Source: Actinosynnema sp. ALI-1.44 (GTDB lineage: Bacteria; Actinomycetota; Actinomycetes; Mycobacteriales; Pseudonocardiaceae). From it: 64,000 nt of DNA. A model generated the notes under the pieces. That model was not told the DNA's origin. It ran no database searches and saw nothing but the letters and a program-made list of their open reading frames with translations. The translations under genes and the position numbers were made by a program. The stretch spans positions 1-64,000 of the forward strand of contig NZ_MTQO01000037.1 in the NCBI RefSeq assembly GCF_001984155.1, written 5' to 3'. Of this stretch, positions 16,562-24,335 are shown piece after piece; within the stretch, counting starts at the first letter, position 1, and each line of letters opens with the position of its first letter.

Positions 16562-17658
16562 CTCGCGTCTCCCAGCGGGTCGACGACCTGGGCGCACCGC
16601 GTCCAGCTGGTGACGACCTGCGCGCCAGGGTCGTCGATGGTGTGGGGAGCGCTGCCTGGCGGGTTGTCGAGCAGGCCGTGTTCCTGGCAGAACTCGTCGT
16701 TGTAGACCGTGTCGAAGTACCGGTGCGGCCCGTCCGGGAAGACGGCCGCGATCCGCGTTTCGGGTTCGTTCGTCCTTGCCAGCCAACGGGAGACGAGCGC
16801 GACCGCGCCGACACTCCAGCCGCCGCTCGCGTGGTGCGTTGCCGCGAGTTCCCGGCACATCCACACGGCTTCGGCCGGTGCGACCCAGTGGACCTCGTCG
16901 AACGCGGCGTAGTCCACGTTGCTGGGGTAGATGCTGGAACCCAGGCCCCGCATCAGCCGGGTGCTCGCGGGCTGGCCGAAGATCGTGGATCCGATCGTGT
17001 CCACACCGACCAACCGCATCCGTGGGCAGAACTGCCTGAGCACGCGGGCGATCCCGGCCGAGTGACCACCGGTCCCGACCGAGCAGACGAGAACGTCGAC
17101 CCGGCCGAGCTGGGCGACGAGTTCCATGGCCAGTGAGGCGTACGCGGCCACGTTGTCCGGGTTGTTGTACTGGTCCGGGCACCAGGAACCGGGGTTGTCC
17201 CGCATCACCTTCTCGACGCGGTCCCTGCGGGCCTGCTGCCAGCCACCGGTCGGGTGCGGGTGTTCGACGAGTTCCACGGTGGCGCCGTAAGCGGTCAGCA
17301 GTCTGCGCACGATCGGTTCCATGCCCGGGTCGGTCACGAGCGTGACCGGGTGCCGGTGGACGGTCGCGGCCAGCGCGAGACCGAGGCCGAGTGTGCCGCT
17401 GGTCGACTCGACGATCATGGCGCCGGGCTTGAGTTCGCCGCGCTGGATGGCGTTGGCGACCATGTGCAGCGCGGGCCGGTCCTTCATGCCACCGGGGTTG
17501 TTGCCTTCGAGTTTGGCCCAGTAGCCGCGCCGGTCGTCACCGATCCACAGCACGGGCGTGTTGCCCACCGCTGTGGCGGGGGAGTGGCAACTCGGTGCGG
17601 TGGTCAGCAACTGCGCGGGCACGGATGCGATGGATGGCGCGGAAAATACAGTGTTCAT
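16558..17658 (-). CDS. PLP-dependent cysteine-synthase-family enzyme, CysK2-like
   Basis: A 366-residue fold-type II PLP enzyme. Motifs are [13 protein letters not shown] (the Lys forms the Schiff base), [14 protein letters not shown] (equivalent to TSGNTG of cysteine synthases) and [15 protein letters not shown] (phosphate-binding GTGG). It ends with [16 protein letters not shown] and a variable tail. The start at 17658 follows GAGACAGG. Members of this subgroup make S-sulfocysteine, cysteine or related beta-substituted alanines from O-phospho- or O-acetylserine. Which one here is not determined. It is translationally coupled to an MFS transporter, so the product may be exported. Confidence 0.85.
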   Translation of the reverse strand: MNTVFSAPSIASVPAQLLTTAPSCHSPATAVGNTPVLWIGDDRRGYWAKLEGNNPGGMKDRPALHMVANAIQRGELKPGAMIVESTSGTLGLGLALAATVHRHPVTLVTDPGMEPIVRRLLTAYGATVELVEHPHPTGGWQQARRDRVEKVMRDNPGSWCPDQYNNPDNVAAYASLAMELVAQLGRVDVLVCSVGTGGHSAGIARVLRQFCPRMRLVGVDTIGSTIFGQPASTRLMRGLGSSIYPSNVDYAAFDEVHWVAPAEAVWMCRELAATHHASGGWSVGAVALVSRWLARTNEPETRIAAVFPDGPHRYFDTVYNDEFCQEHGLLDNPPGSAPHTIDDPGAQVVTSWTRCAQVVDPLGDAR

Positions 17659-17775
17659 CGGACCTGTCTCATCACGCTTGGTATGAACGGGACACATCGG
17701 GACTCGCCAGAACGCGTGCGTCATCACCACAGACAGTCGTCCGCGGGGCACAGAAAGTTCCGGCGATCAGTCCAC

Positions 17776-18096
17776 TCAGGTCCGGGCGATCGACAGGTCG
17801 ATGAGGACGGTCCGGCCAGTCCTGGCGCGCGGCGGGCAGTTCTGCTGTGGCGCGACCGGCAGCGGGCGGTGCGGTCGGACAGCGACAGGTTCCGCGACCG
17901 GCAGGGATGCGGCGGTTGTCGGCAGCGCGGCGAAGTAGTCGTGCTCGTGCGGCTCGGCCTGGTGGTGGCAGTGGTTGTCCTGAATGGACACGACCGCTTC
18001 CGGTCCGTGGTGGACGTCCGCGTGCGGTGCGCACGAGGCGACTACGAGCCACAGGAACGGCAGCAGAATCGAGATCGCCAGCTGTCGTGTCCTCAT
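17776..18096 (-). CDS. Small His-rich putative lipoprotein
   Basis: A 106-residue protein with a hydrophobic N-terminus (LAISILLPFLWLVVASC) ending in a lipobox-like V-A-S-C, so Cys22 may be lipidated and the protein anchored outside the membrane. The mature part is rich in His (PHADVHH, NHCHHQ, EPHEHD), which suggests metal binding. The remaining half is Pro/Ala/Arg-rich and probably disordered. No known family was recognised. It lies downstream of the DesK-type two-component genes on the same strand, 43 bp away, and may be part of their transcript or a target of that system. Confidence 0.6.
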   Translation of the reverse strand: MRTRQLAISILLPFLWLVVASCAPHADVHHGPEAVVSIQDNHCHHQAEPHEHDYFAALPTTAASLPVAEPVAVRPHRPLPVAPQQNCPPRARTGRTVLIDLSIART

Positions 18097-18139
18097 CGTG
18101 ATCGACGGTACCAGCCCGCAGCCGATCCGTCACACACGG

Positions 18140-18745
18140 TCAGAGCCATCCATGCATACGCGCGGTCCGCACTGCCTCGGACCGGGTCGGCACGCCCAGC
18201 TTGTTGATCACCGCCGCGATGTAGTTGCGCACGGTGCCACTGGACAGGTGGGTCTGTTTGGCGATCACGGCGACCGGCGTGTCGAACTCGGCGAGTCGCA
18301 GGACCTCCAGCTCTCGCGGGGTCAGCGGGCACTGCGGCGCGGTGAGCGCGTCCGCCGCCAGCGACGGGTCGACATAGCGGTCGCCGCCGTGCACCCGCCT
18401 GATCACGTCGGCCAGCGTCCCCCCGGGCGAGCCCTTGCGGACGAACCCTTTCGCGCCGGCCGACAGCGCCTGCTTGAGGTGCTGCGGGCGGCCGTGTCCG
18501 GTCAGGACGACCACCGCGCAGTCCGGCACCGCCTTGGCCAGCTCAGCGGTGACCGCGAGCCCGTCGAGGACAGACATCTCCAAGTCGATCACGGCGACAT
18601 CCGGCCGGTGGGCCAGCACCGCTTCGACGGCCGCGCGGCCGTCGGCGGCGTGCCCGACCACTTCGAGGTCCGGCTCCAGGCCGAGCAACGCGGCCAGCGC
18701 CGTGCGGATCAGCTCCTCGTCGTCGGCCAGCAGAACCCGGATCAC
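18140..18745 (-). CDS. NarL/LuxR-type response regulator
   Basis: A 201-residue regulator. The receiver domain shows acidic DDEE at 8-11, the phospho-acceptor Asp in VAVIDLEMSVLDGL, VLTGHG and the conserved Lys in FVRKGSPGG. The C-terminal LuxR helix-turn-helix reads LTPRELEVLRLAEFDTPVAVIAKQTHLSSGTVRNYIAAVINKLG. Its GTG start overlaps the stop of the histidine kinase (GTGA). Together they form a DesK/DesR-like two-component system. A gene for an ABC exporter, the common partner of such systems, is not adjacent. The only neighbour on the same strand is the His-rich lipoprotein. Confidence 0.93.
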   Translation of the reverse strand: MIRVLLADDEELIRTALAALLGLEPDLEVVGHAADGRAAVEAVLAHRPDVAVIDLEMSVLDGLAVTAELAKAVPDCAVVVLTGHGRPQHLKQALSAGAKGFVRKGSPGGTLADVIRRVHGGDRYVDPSLAADALTAPQCPLTPRELEVLRLAEFDTPVAVIAKQTHLSSGTVRNYIAAVINKLGVPTRSEAVRTARMHGWL

Positions 18746-19884
18746 GCGCGGACCGCTGCTTCCACCGTGAACACACCGTCGTCCTGACCGGTCCGCAGCC
18801 GTCCACCGGCCTCGGCCAACCGGTCGGCCAGCCCGGCGAGGCCGCCGCTGTGCCGGTCCGGTCCGACGCCGTGTGCCCCGTCGTTCGACACCGTCATCCG
18901 CACCTCCGTGCCCGCTCGTGTCACCTCGATCGTGCACCACGTGGCCTGGCTGTGTCGCAGCACATTCGTGCTCGCCTCACGCAGCACCGCCACGAGCACT
19001 GTGGCCGTCTCCTGGGAGAGCTCAGTGTCCGCTTGCGTGACCGTGCACCGCACGCCGGACGAGTGCAGGACGTCCGCGATCGCGGTGAGCTGTTCGGCGA
19101 AGTCGACCGCTCGGTAGCCGTGCACCGCTTCCCGCATGTTCGCCAGCGCCTTGGCCGCCAACCGCTGTACCTCGGCTGCCTCACGCGCGGACGCGGCGGC
19201 GTCGACCGTAGCCAGCCGGGCCGCCAGTTCGGCCTTCAACGTGATCACGGACAGGTCGTGCCCGAGGACGTCGTGGACGTCACGGGCGAACCGCAGCCGC
19301 TCCTCGGTGGACGCCAGCCGTGCCTGTGCCACACGGCCCTTGCGCGCGTCCAGCAGCATGTCCCAGAACCACAGATGCACAACGCTCATGGCGACGACCG
19401 CCGACGCCACACTCGCCACGATCACCGCCGCCGTCAGCGGCCGATCGGCCGTCGCCACCGCAGCCGCGAAGACAGCGACAGTCACTCCGATGGCCGCGAC
19501 CCGCCCGAGCCGCACCATGGGCAGCGACCCGGCGATCGAGCCGCCGACCCACGCCCAGGTCTCCCACCGCGGCCCGCCGACTGGCGTGAGTAGCACGAGC
19601 GTGAGCACGCAGACGGCGCCGAACGCGATCAGCAGCCGTCGCCTGGCCATCTCCGACAGCCACGGCGTGACTGTGGCGTAGAGCGCACCCGCTTGTGTCG
19701 CGGCGAACGCGATCGTGCCGACAGCGCCCAGCACGATCCACAGTGGGCGCGATTCCCGCAGCACCCCGATACCCGGCATGATCAGGCTGGTCAGGACGGT
19801 CACCGCCAGCGAACCGAGCGTCAGCGCCCTGGCTTTGCGCAGAGTCGAGTCCCGGGGCGGCGTCACCGGCACGATGCTATTCAC
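18742..19884 (-). CDS. DesK-type sensor histidine kinase
   Basis: About 380 residues. The GTG at 19884 is preferred to an upstream in-frame TTG at 19914. Five or so hydrophobic segments occupy the N-terminal half with almost no extracellular domain, so the stimulus may lie in or at the membrane. The HisKA_3 domain has the phospho-acceptor His in RFARDVHDVLGHDLSV. The HATPase has LREASTNVLRHSQA and a glycine-rich GGLAGLADRLAEAGG. It pairs with the response regulator it overlaps. DesK-like kinases can respond to membrane fluidity or cell-wall antibiotics; here the signal is unknown. Confidence 0.9.
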   Translation of the reverse strand: MNSIVPVTPPRDSTLRKARALTLGSLAVTVLTSLIMPGIGVLRESRPLWIVLGAVGTIAFAATQAGALYATVTPWLSEMARRRLLIAFGAVCVLTLVLLTPVGGPRWETWAWVGGSIAGSLPMVRLGRVAAIGVTVAVFAAAVATADRPLTAAVIVASVASAVVAMSVVHLWFWDMLLDARKGRVAQARLASTEERLRFARDVHDVLGHDLSVITLKAELAARLATVDAAASAREAAEVQRLAAKALANMREAVHGYRAVDFAEQLTAIADVLHSSGVRCTVTQADTELSQETATVLVAVLREASTNVLRHSQATWCTIEVTRAGTEVRMTVSNDGAHGVGPDRHSGGLAGLADRLAEAGGRLRTGQDDGVFTVEAAVRA

Positions 19885-20031
19885 GTGATCCAGCGTGCGG
19901 GCCGTCCCGCGCAAATCCGATGTGCGGATGTCACCGATCGACCGTGCACGCGGAAAAGTCGTTGGCGGATGCGGTGGCCGCGCCGCTAGGCTGTCGGCGG
20001 CCCTCGAAGTGGATCAAGGAGGTGGGAGAAG

Positions 20032-20085
20032 ATGATCACGTTGATCACGCGCTCCCGCCTTGCCATGAGGGTGCCTGGGTTCTGA
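20032..20085 (+). CDS. Candidate 17-codon leader peptide upstream of GNAT gene
   Basis: An ATG at 20032 is preceded by an excellent ribosome-binding site (AAGGAGGTGGGAGA, 20017-20030) and reads MITLITRSRLAMRVPGF before a TGA. The last codons lie inside a hairpin formed by CGCGCTCCC (20048-20056) and GGGAGCGCG (20088-20096). The GNAT gene starts 39 bp after the stop. The arrangement resembles ribosome-controlled attenuation leaders. It is supported by position, ribosome site and structure, not by homology. Confidence 0.5.
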   Translation: MITLITRSRLAMRVPGF

Positions 20086-20096
20086 CTGGGAGCGCG
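20048..20096 (+). promoter_or_regulatory. Hairpin overlapping the leader ORF
   Basis: A perfect 9-bp stem, CGCGCTCCC with GGGAGCGCG, encloses codons 6-17 of the leader ORF. A ribosome translating or stalled in the leader would occupy the left arm and change the folding. No U-run follows, so control might be at translation or by Rho instead of intrinsic termination. Confidence 0.5.
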
Positions 20097-20124
20097 CCAC
20101 GCACTCTCCAGACGAGGAAACCCC

Positions 20125-21048
20125 ATGTCTTTGACCATCCGGGCGCTGCTGCCCGGTGAGGAACACCTTTTCGACTCGTTGCCCGACCCCGGCCTGGTCG
20201 GGTTCGCCGCCTTCGGCGAGACCTACACCGGGATGCGGGTCTACCGTCCCGAGTGGACGTGGATCGCCCAGCGGGACGGTGTCGTCGTCGCCCGCGCCGC
20301 GTGGTGGGGCGGGCCGCAGGACACCGAGCCCCGGGTGCTGGACTGGTTCGACTTCACCGACGCGGACGCCGCCGTCCGGTTGCTGCGGGTGTCCCCGCTG
20401 CACACCGAGTACTCGCTGAAACTCCCGCCGAACTGGCGGGAGGACGACCGCGTCCACCACGAGGCGCGTATCCGGATCGAGGCCGCGGAAGCAGCCGGTT
20501 TCAAGCGGCTGGTCGACCGTTACCGCTACCGCTGGACGCCCGAATGCGGTCTGCCGGACCGACCGGGCAGGCTGGACTACCGGCCGGTCGCCGACGAGCG
20601 CGAGATCTTCGACGCGTTCAAACTGATCCACAACGGCACGCTGGACGCGCACGCCCGGCTCGCCATCGAGACGGGCGGCATCGACGTGGCCGCGCAGGAG
20701 GAAGTCGACTTCCTGAACTGGATGCCCAGCCCGCGGGACTGGTGGCGGCTGGCGTACACGCCGTCCGGTGAACTGGCGGGCATCTCGATCCCCGGCCGCA
20801 ACCACTCCGACCCGATCGTCGGTTACATCGGCGTCACCCCGGCCCACCGCGGCAACGGGTACGCGTACGACCTGCTGGTCGAGTGCACGCACATCCTGGT
20901 CGAGAACGGGATGGACCACGTCGTCGGCGCCACGGACCAGCCCAACTTCCCGATGCACCACGCGTTCACCAAGGCGGGGTATCCCGTCATCGAGCACCGG
21001 ATCGACTTGGCATGGACAGGAGTTCCACGCGGTGCACCAGACGCGTGA
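20125..21048 (+). CDS. GNAT-family N-acetyltransferase
   Basis: A 307-residue protein with a C-terminal acetyl-CoA-binding GNAT domain: IVGYIGVTPAHRGNGYAYDLLVECT carries the VxPxxRGxGxA phosphate-binding loop, and GATDQPNFPMHHAFTKAGYPV the later strand/helix. The N-terminal half (ALLPGEEHLFDSLPDPG...) may be a second, degenerate GNAT fold, giving the roughly 300-residue size of two-domain members. The substrate is unknown; antibiotic or amine acetylation is possible. A leader ORF and hairpin upstream hint at translation-responsive expression. The 3' end overlaps the convergent LysR gene by 62 bp. Confidence 0.85.
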   Translation: MSLTIRALLPGEEHLFDSLPDPGLVGFAAFGETYTGMRVYRPEWTWIAQRDGVVVARAAWWGGPQDTEPRVLDWFDFTDADAAVRLLRVSPLHTEYSLKLPPNWREDDRVHHEARIRIEAAEAAGFKRLVDRYRYRWTPECGLPDRPGRLDYRPVADEREIFDAFKLIHNGTLDAHARLAIETGGIDVAAQEEVDFLNWMPSPRDWWRLAYTPSGELAGISIPGRNHSDPIVGYIGVTPAHRGNGYAYDLLVECTHILVENGMDHVVGATDQPNFPMHHAFTKAGYPVIEHRIDLAWTGVPRGAPDA

Positions 21049-21781
21049 CCGGCACCCCGGCTGCCATGTGCCGGGGCAACACCGCGAGTCCGTGACCGGC
21101 TGACGCCATCGCCAGCAAGCCGGGCACGTGTGTGCCTTCGTAGCGGACGGCGGCACGGAAGCCATCCGTGCCGCTCGCCGCGCGCAACTGCGCCAGTGGA
21201 ATCGCCGAGTCGGGCGCGTCGATCCACTGCGCGTCCGCAAGATCCGCGAGGTTGATCCGCTTGCGCGTGGCCAAGGGGTGTCCGTCGGGCAGGACCACCA
21301 CCAGCGGTCGCTCGGCCACGCCGACTTTCGCCAGCGGTGCGACGTCCGGCAGGTTCAACGGGTCGCTCGGTGCCGCTAGCCCGTCGACGAGACCGAGGTC
21401 CAGCGTGCCGCGTGCGACACCGGTCAGCACGTCGGCGCGGGGCAGCACCCGCACGTGGTTGGCGCCGACGACGTCCGGCATGAACGCCAACGGCGACAGC
21501 CCGACGACCAAGCGGTCCGGCGGTGCCGCGACCATCATGGTGATCTCGGCCCTTGCCGCGTCCATCCGGACCAGGATCGGGCCCGCGTGGTCGAGCAGGC
21601 GACGGCCCGCGTCGGTCGGTGCCACCGGGCGACGGGTGAGCAACGCCGTGCCGAGATCGTTCTCCAGTGCGGCGATGTGCTGGGACACCGCGGATTGCGT
21701 GTACCCCAGTTCGCTCGCGGCCCGTGAGAACGAGCCACACCGGGTCACGGCGACGAACGTCCTCAGCAGATGCGGATCCAT
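20987..21781 (-). CDS. LysR-family regulator
   Basis: A 264-residue regulator, slightly short for the family. The N-terminal winged helix reads MDPHLLRTFVAVTRCGSFSRAASELGYTQSAVSQHIAALENDLGTALL, a clear LysR signature. The substrate-binding domain follows (VVGLSPLAFMPDVV..., VLPDGHPLATRK..., MASAGHGLAVLP). It diverges from the glutamine-amidotransferase-like gene, and a GAGTAT-N11-ATACTC palindrome abuts its start codon. Regulation of the divergent amidotransferase and MFS operon, plus itself, is the expected arrangement. Confidence 0.93.
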   Translation of the reverse strand: MDPHLLRTFVAVTRCGSFSRAASELGYTQSAVSQHIAALENDLGTALLTRRPVAPTDAGRRLLDHAGPILVRMDAARAEITMMVAAPPDRLVVGLSPLAFMPDVVGANHVRVLPRADVLTGVARGTLDLGLVDGLAAPSDPLNLPDVAPLAKVGVAERPLVVVLPDGHPLATRKRINLADLADAQWIDAPDSAIPLAQLRAASGTDGFRAAVRYEGTHVPGLLAMASAGHGLAVLPRHMAAGVPVTRLVHRVELLSMPSRSGAR

Positions 21782-21804
21782 GAGTATCAGTATCGCTAAT
21801 ACTC
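21782..21804. promoter_or_regulatory. LysR operator, GAGTAT-N11-ATACTC
   Basis: A 23-bp inverted repeat of the classical LysR T-N11-A type lies directly before the LysR ATG and 54 bp before the divergent amidotransferase gene. A binding site overlapping the regulator's own start is typical of autorepression. Confidence 0.7.
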
Positions 21805-21857
21805 GGACCAGAGATCATCGTTGGTGCTGAACTCGGTCGCCGGGTGAGGATGACGGC

Positions 21858-22553
21858 ATGACAGCACGACTCGCGTTGGTGGGCGACCGGTCAGCCGCCG
21901 TCCGCGCACACACCCGGATCCCCGCCCTGCTCGAAGCGCTGGCCGACACCGTCGTGCTGGACGCCTACTGGATCCCCACCGAGGACGTGGACGACGCCAT
22001 CGCGGGGTTCGACGCCGTCTGGCTGGTTCCCGGCAGCCCGTACCGCAGCGAGGCCGGGGCGCTGCGGGCCGTGCGCATCGCCCGTGAACAGGGGATCCCG
22101 TTCCTGGGGACCTGCGGCGGGTTGCAGCACGCGGTGCTGGAGTTCGCCCGCGACGTCTGCGGACTGGACGTGCACCACGGCGAGAACGACCCGGACGCCG
22201 ACGACCTGCTGATCGTCCCGTTGGCCTGTTCGCTGGTCGGCCACGAAGGCGCGATCGCGGTGGAGCCGGACTCGTTGGCGCACAAGATCCTCGGCGCGGG
22301 CCGGACCGTCGAGCGGTACCACTGCGCCTACGGGACGAGCGAGCGCCACCTGCGGACGTTGCGGGAGCACGGCCTGCGGGTGACGGGAACCGACGACGAG
22401 GGGCAGCTCAGGATCGTGGAACTGCCGGACCACCCGTTCTTCCTCGCCACCCTGTTCCAGCCGGAATTGGCGGAATGCCAACCACATCCGATCGTCCGGA
22501 TGTTCGCGGCAGCCGCGCGGGAACGGTCGGAGCGTGCCACTGTAGCCGGATGA
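21858..22553 (+). CDS. Class I glutamine-amidotransferase-like protein (CTP-synthase type)
   Basis: A 231-residue protein similar to the glutaminase domain of CTP synthase but without the synthase domain. LVPGSPYRSEAGALRAVRIAREQGIPFLGTCGGLQHAVLEFARDV holds the nucleophilic Cys in GTCGGLQ, preceded by the oxyanion PGSP. Near the C-terminus FFLATLFQPE occupies the place of the catalytic HPE triad segment, with Gln-Pro-Glu in place of His-Pro-Glu. The His is therefore changed, and hydrolysis of glutamine is doubtful. Stand-alone proteins of this kind occur in actinobacteria and their role is unknown. It is coupled to the MFS gene (ATGA overlap). Confidence 0.8.
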   Translation: MTARLALVGDRSAAVRAHTRIPALLEALADTVVLDAYWIPTEDVDDAIAGFDAVWLVPGSPYRSEAGALRAVRIAREQGIPFLGTCGGLQHAVLEFARDVCGLDVHHGENDPDADDLLIVPLACSLVGHEGAIAVEPDSLAHKILGAGRTVERYHCAYGTSERHLRTLREHGLRVTGTDDEGQLRIVELPDHPFFLATLFQPELAECQPHPIVRMFAAAARERSERATVAG

Positions 22554-23758
22554 CCACGCTCCCTGCGAAGCGTTCCGTCCTGCGGGATCCCCCCTTTCTC
22601 AGGCTGTGGCTGGCGACGACTTCGTCGACCGTGGCCACGTGGGCACTGGCTTTCGTCCTCGGCCTCGCCGTGCTCGACCGGACGTTGTCCGCGAGCGGCC
22701 TCGGTGCCGTCCTCGCGGCGAGGACGATCGGCTTCCTCGTGGCGGTGCCGGTCGGCGGGGTCCTCGCCGACCGGTACCCGCGGCGGCACGTCGTGTTCTG
22801 GTCCGGTGTGCTGGCGGTCGTGAGCACACCGGTGGTCGCTTTCGCCGGTCTGCCACTGATGATCTGCGCGGCCGTGGTGCTGGGCGCCGGGCAGGGCGCG
22901 TGCCGCCCGGCCTTCCAGGCGTTGACGGCCGAGGTCGTGCACGCTTCCCAGCGGCAGCAGGCGAATGCCGCGATGACGTTCGCCGTTCGCGCGTCGACCC
23001 TGGTCGCGCCCGCGCTGACGGCGTTGCTGGCGACGGTCGTCAGCACTTCCTGGCTGTTGCTGGGAACGTGCGCGTTGTGGCTGGTCGCCGCGCTTGTCCC
23101 GCCTCGTGGCGACGGCCACGCCGTTCGAGAGCGGGACAAGCCGTATCGGGAATTCTCTGCGGGACTGCGGGAAGCGCGCAGACACCCGTGGTTCCTCGCC
23201 GGAGTGGCGGCGTTGAGCGTGACCGCCGCGTTCGGCCAGTCGACGATCGCGGTCGCGCTGCCCATCGTGAGCCGTGACCACTACCGCACGGAAGCGGTGC
23301 TGGCCGCCGGCGTCACGGCGTACTCGATCGGTGCGCTGATCGGTGCCTTGATCATCGCCCGGTGGCGGCCACGCAACCAGGGCTGGGCAGCGCTCGCCGG
23401 GCTCGCGTTGTTCGGGCTCGCCCCGCTGAGCATGCTCATGACCGTGCACCCGGTGGTGCTCGTGGCCGCGTTCGTCGCGGTGGGCGTCGGCATCGAGCTG
23501 TTCAACGTGCCGTGGTTCACCGCCACCCAAAGGGAGGTCGAGCCGGACAAGCTGGCTCGTGTGTCCTCTTTGGACTTCATGTTCTCGTACGGTCTCGCAC
23601 CCGCCGGTCTCGCCGTGATCGCGCCGTCGATCGACACGTTCGGCATGAGCCCGGTGCTGGCCGTGTGCGCGGTGATGTGCTTCCTCGCGCCTGTGGCCGC
23701 GGCCCTCGTACCCAGTTCCCGGCACCTCTCCGTGGTCAGGACTCGGCGATCCGCTTGA
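22550..23758 (+). CDS. MFS transporter
   Basis: A 402-residue protein with about 12 membrane segments, similar to MFS exporters of the enterobactin-exporter-like group. It begins LRDPPFLRLWLATTSSTVATWA, and VGGVLADRYPRRHVVFW is the loop 2-3 motif. The ATG at 22550 overlaps the stop of the amidotransferase-like gene, so the two form an operon facing LysR. Substrate unknown; export of a metabolite or drug is the usual role. Confidence 0.88.
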   Translation: MTTLPAKRSVLRDPPFLRLWLATTSSTVATWALAFVLGLAVLDRTLSASGLGAVLAARTIGFLVAVPVGGVLADRYPRRHVVFWSGVLAVVSTPVVAFAGLPLMICAAVVLGAGQGACRPAFQALTAEVVHASQRQQANAAMTFAVRASTLVAPALTALLATVVSTSWLLLGTCALWLVAALVPPRGDGHAVRERDKPYREFSAGLREARRHPWFLAGVAALSVTAAFGQSTIAVALPIVSRDHYRTEAVLAAGVTAYSIGALIGALIIARWRPRNQGWAALAGLALFGLAPLSMLMTVHPVVLVAAFVAVGVGIELFNVPWFTATQREVEPDKLARVSSLDFMFSYGLAPAGLAVIAPSIDTFGMSPVLAVCAVMCFLAPVAAALVPSSRHLSVVRTRRSA

Positions 23759-23908
23759 TGACCGCCAGCCTGCGGACCCATTCGACCGCGACACCAGGGT
23801 GCAGGTCGGAACTTGAGGTGCAACCCACTGGTTGCGTTTGGAGGATTCTACTCCGAACGGGTGAGGTATGTCCTGCGATCAGGCCAGTCGAGGGGGATGA
23901 TTCGGCAC

Positions 23909-24331
23909 ATGACCACCCCCGAAACCCCGCCGACAGACGAATTTCCCGCCCAGCAGTCCCCCGCCGGAGCGCACCCGGCCGGAACACACCCGGCTGGAAC
24001 ACACTCGGCTGGAACACAACCGAAAGACGACACCACCGCGATCGGGTCGACGTCCACCCAGGCCGTCGCGAAGGTGACGAGAGGGACGCGGACCAGCGGA
24101 ACGTGGATCGCGGTCATCGTCGCCGCGATCGTGCTGGTGTTCCTGCTGATCTTCATCCTGGCGAACCTGCAATCGGTCACAGTGACCTTCCTCGGCATGT
24201 CGGGGCAGTTGCCGCTGGGGGTCGCCCTGCTGTTCGCCGCGATCAGCGGTGCGCTGCTGGTGGCGCTGGTCGGCGCGGCCCGGATCCTGCAACTGCGCCG
24301 CCGCGTCCGCAGGGCGGCCAAGACCCACTAG
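23909..24331 (+). CDS. LapA-domain membrane protein with repeated N-terminal tail
   Basis: A 140-residue protein. The ATG at 23909 follows GAGGGGG. The first 60 residues are hydrophilic and repetitive (AGAHPAGTHPAGTHSAGTQ), encoded by imperfect 15-bp tandem repeats. Two membrane segments follow (WIAVIVAAIVLVFLLIFILA and LGVALLFAAISGALLVALVGA), separated by NLQSVTVTFLG, the LapA/DUF1049 signature. It ends with a basic RRRVRRAAK tail. LapA proteins are associated with lipopolysaccharide assembly in proteobacteria; in actinobacteria the function is unknown. It is convergent with the LuxR ATPase gene, 4 bp apart. Confidence 0.85.
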   Translation: MTTPETPPTDEFPAQQSPAGAHPAGTHPAGTHSAGTQPKDDTTAIGSTSTQAVAKVTRGTRTSGTWIAVIVAAIVLVFLLIFILANLQSVTVTFLGMSGQLPLGVALLFAAISGALLVALVGAARILQLRRRVRRAAKTH

Positions 24332-24335
24332 CGGA

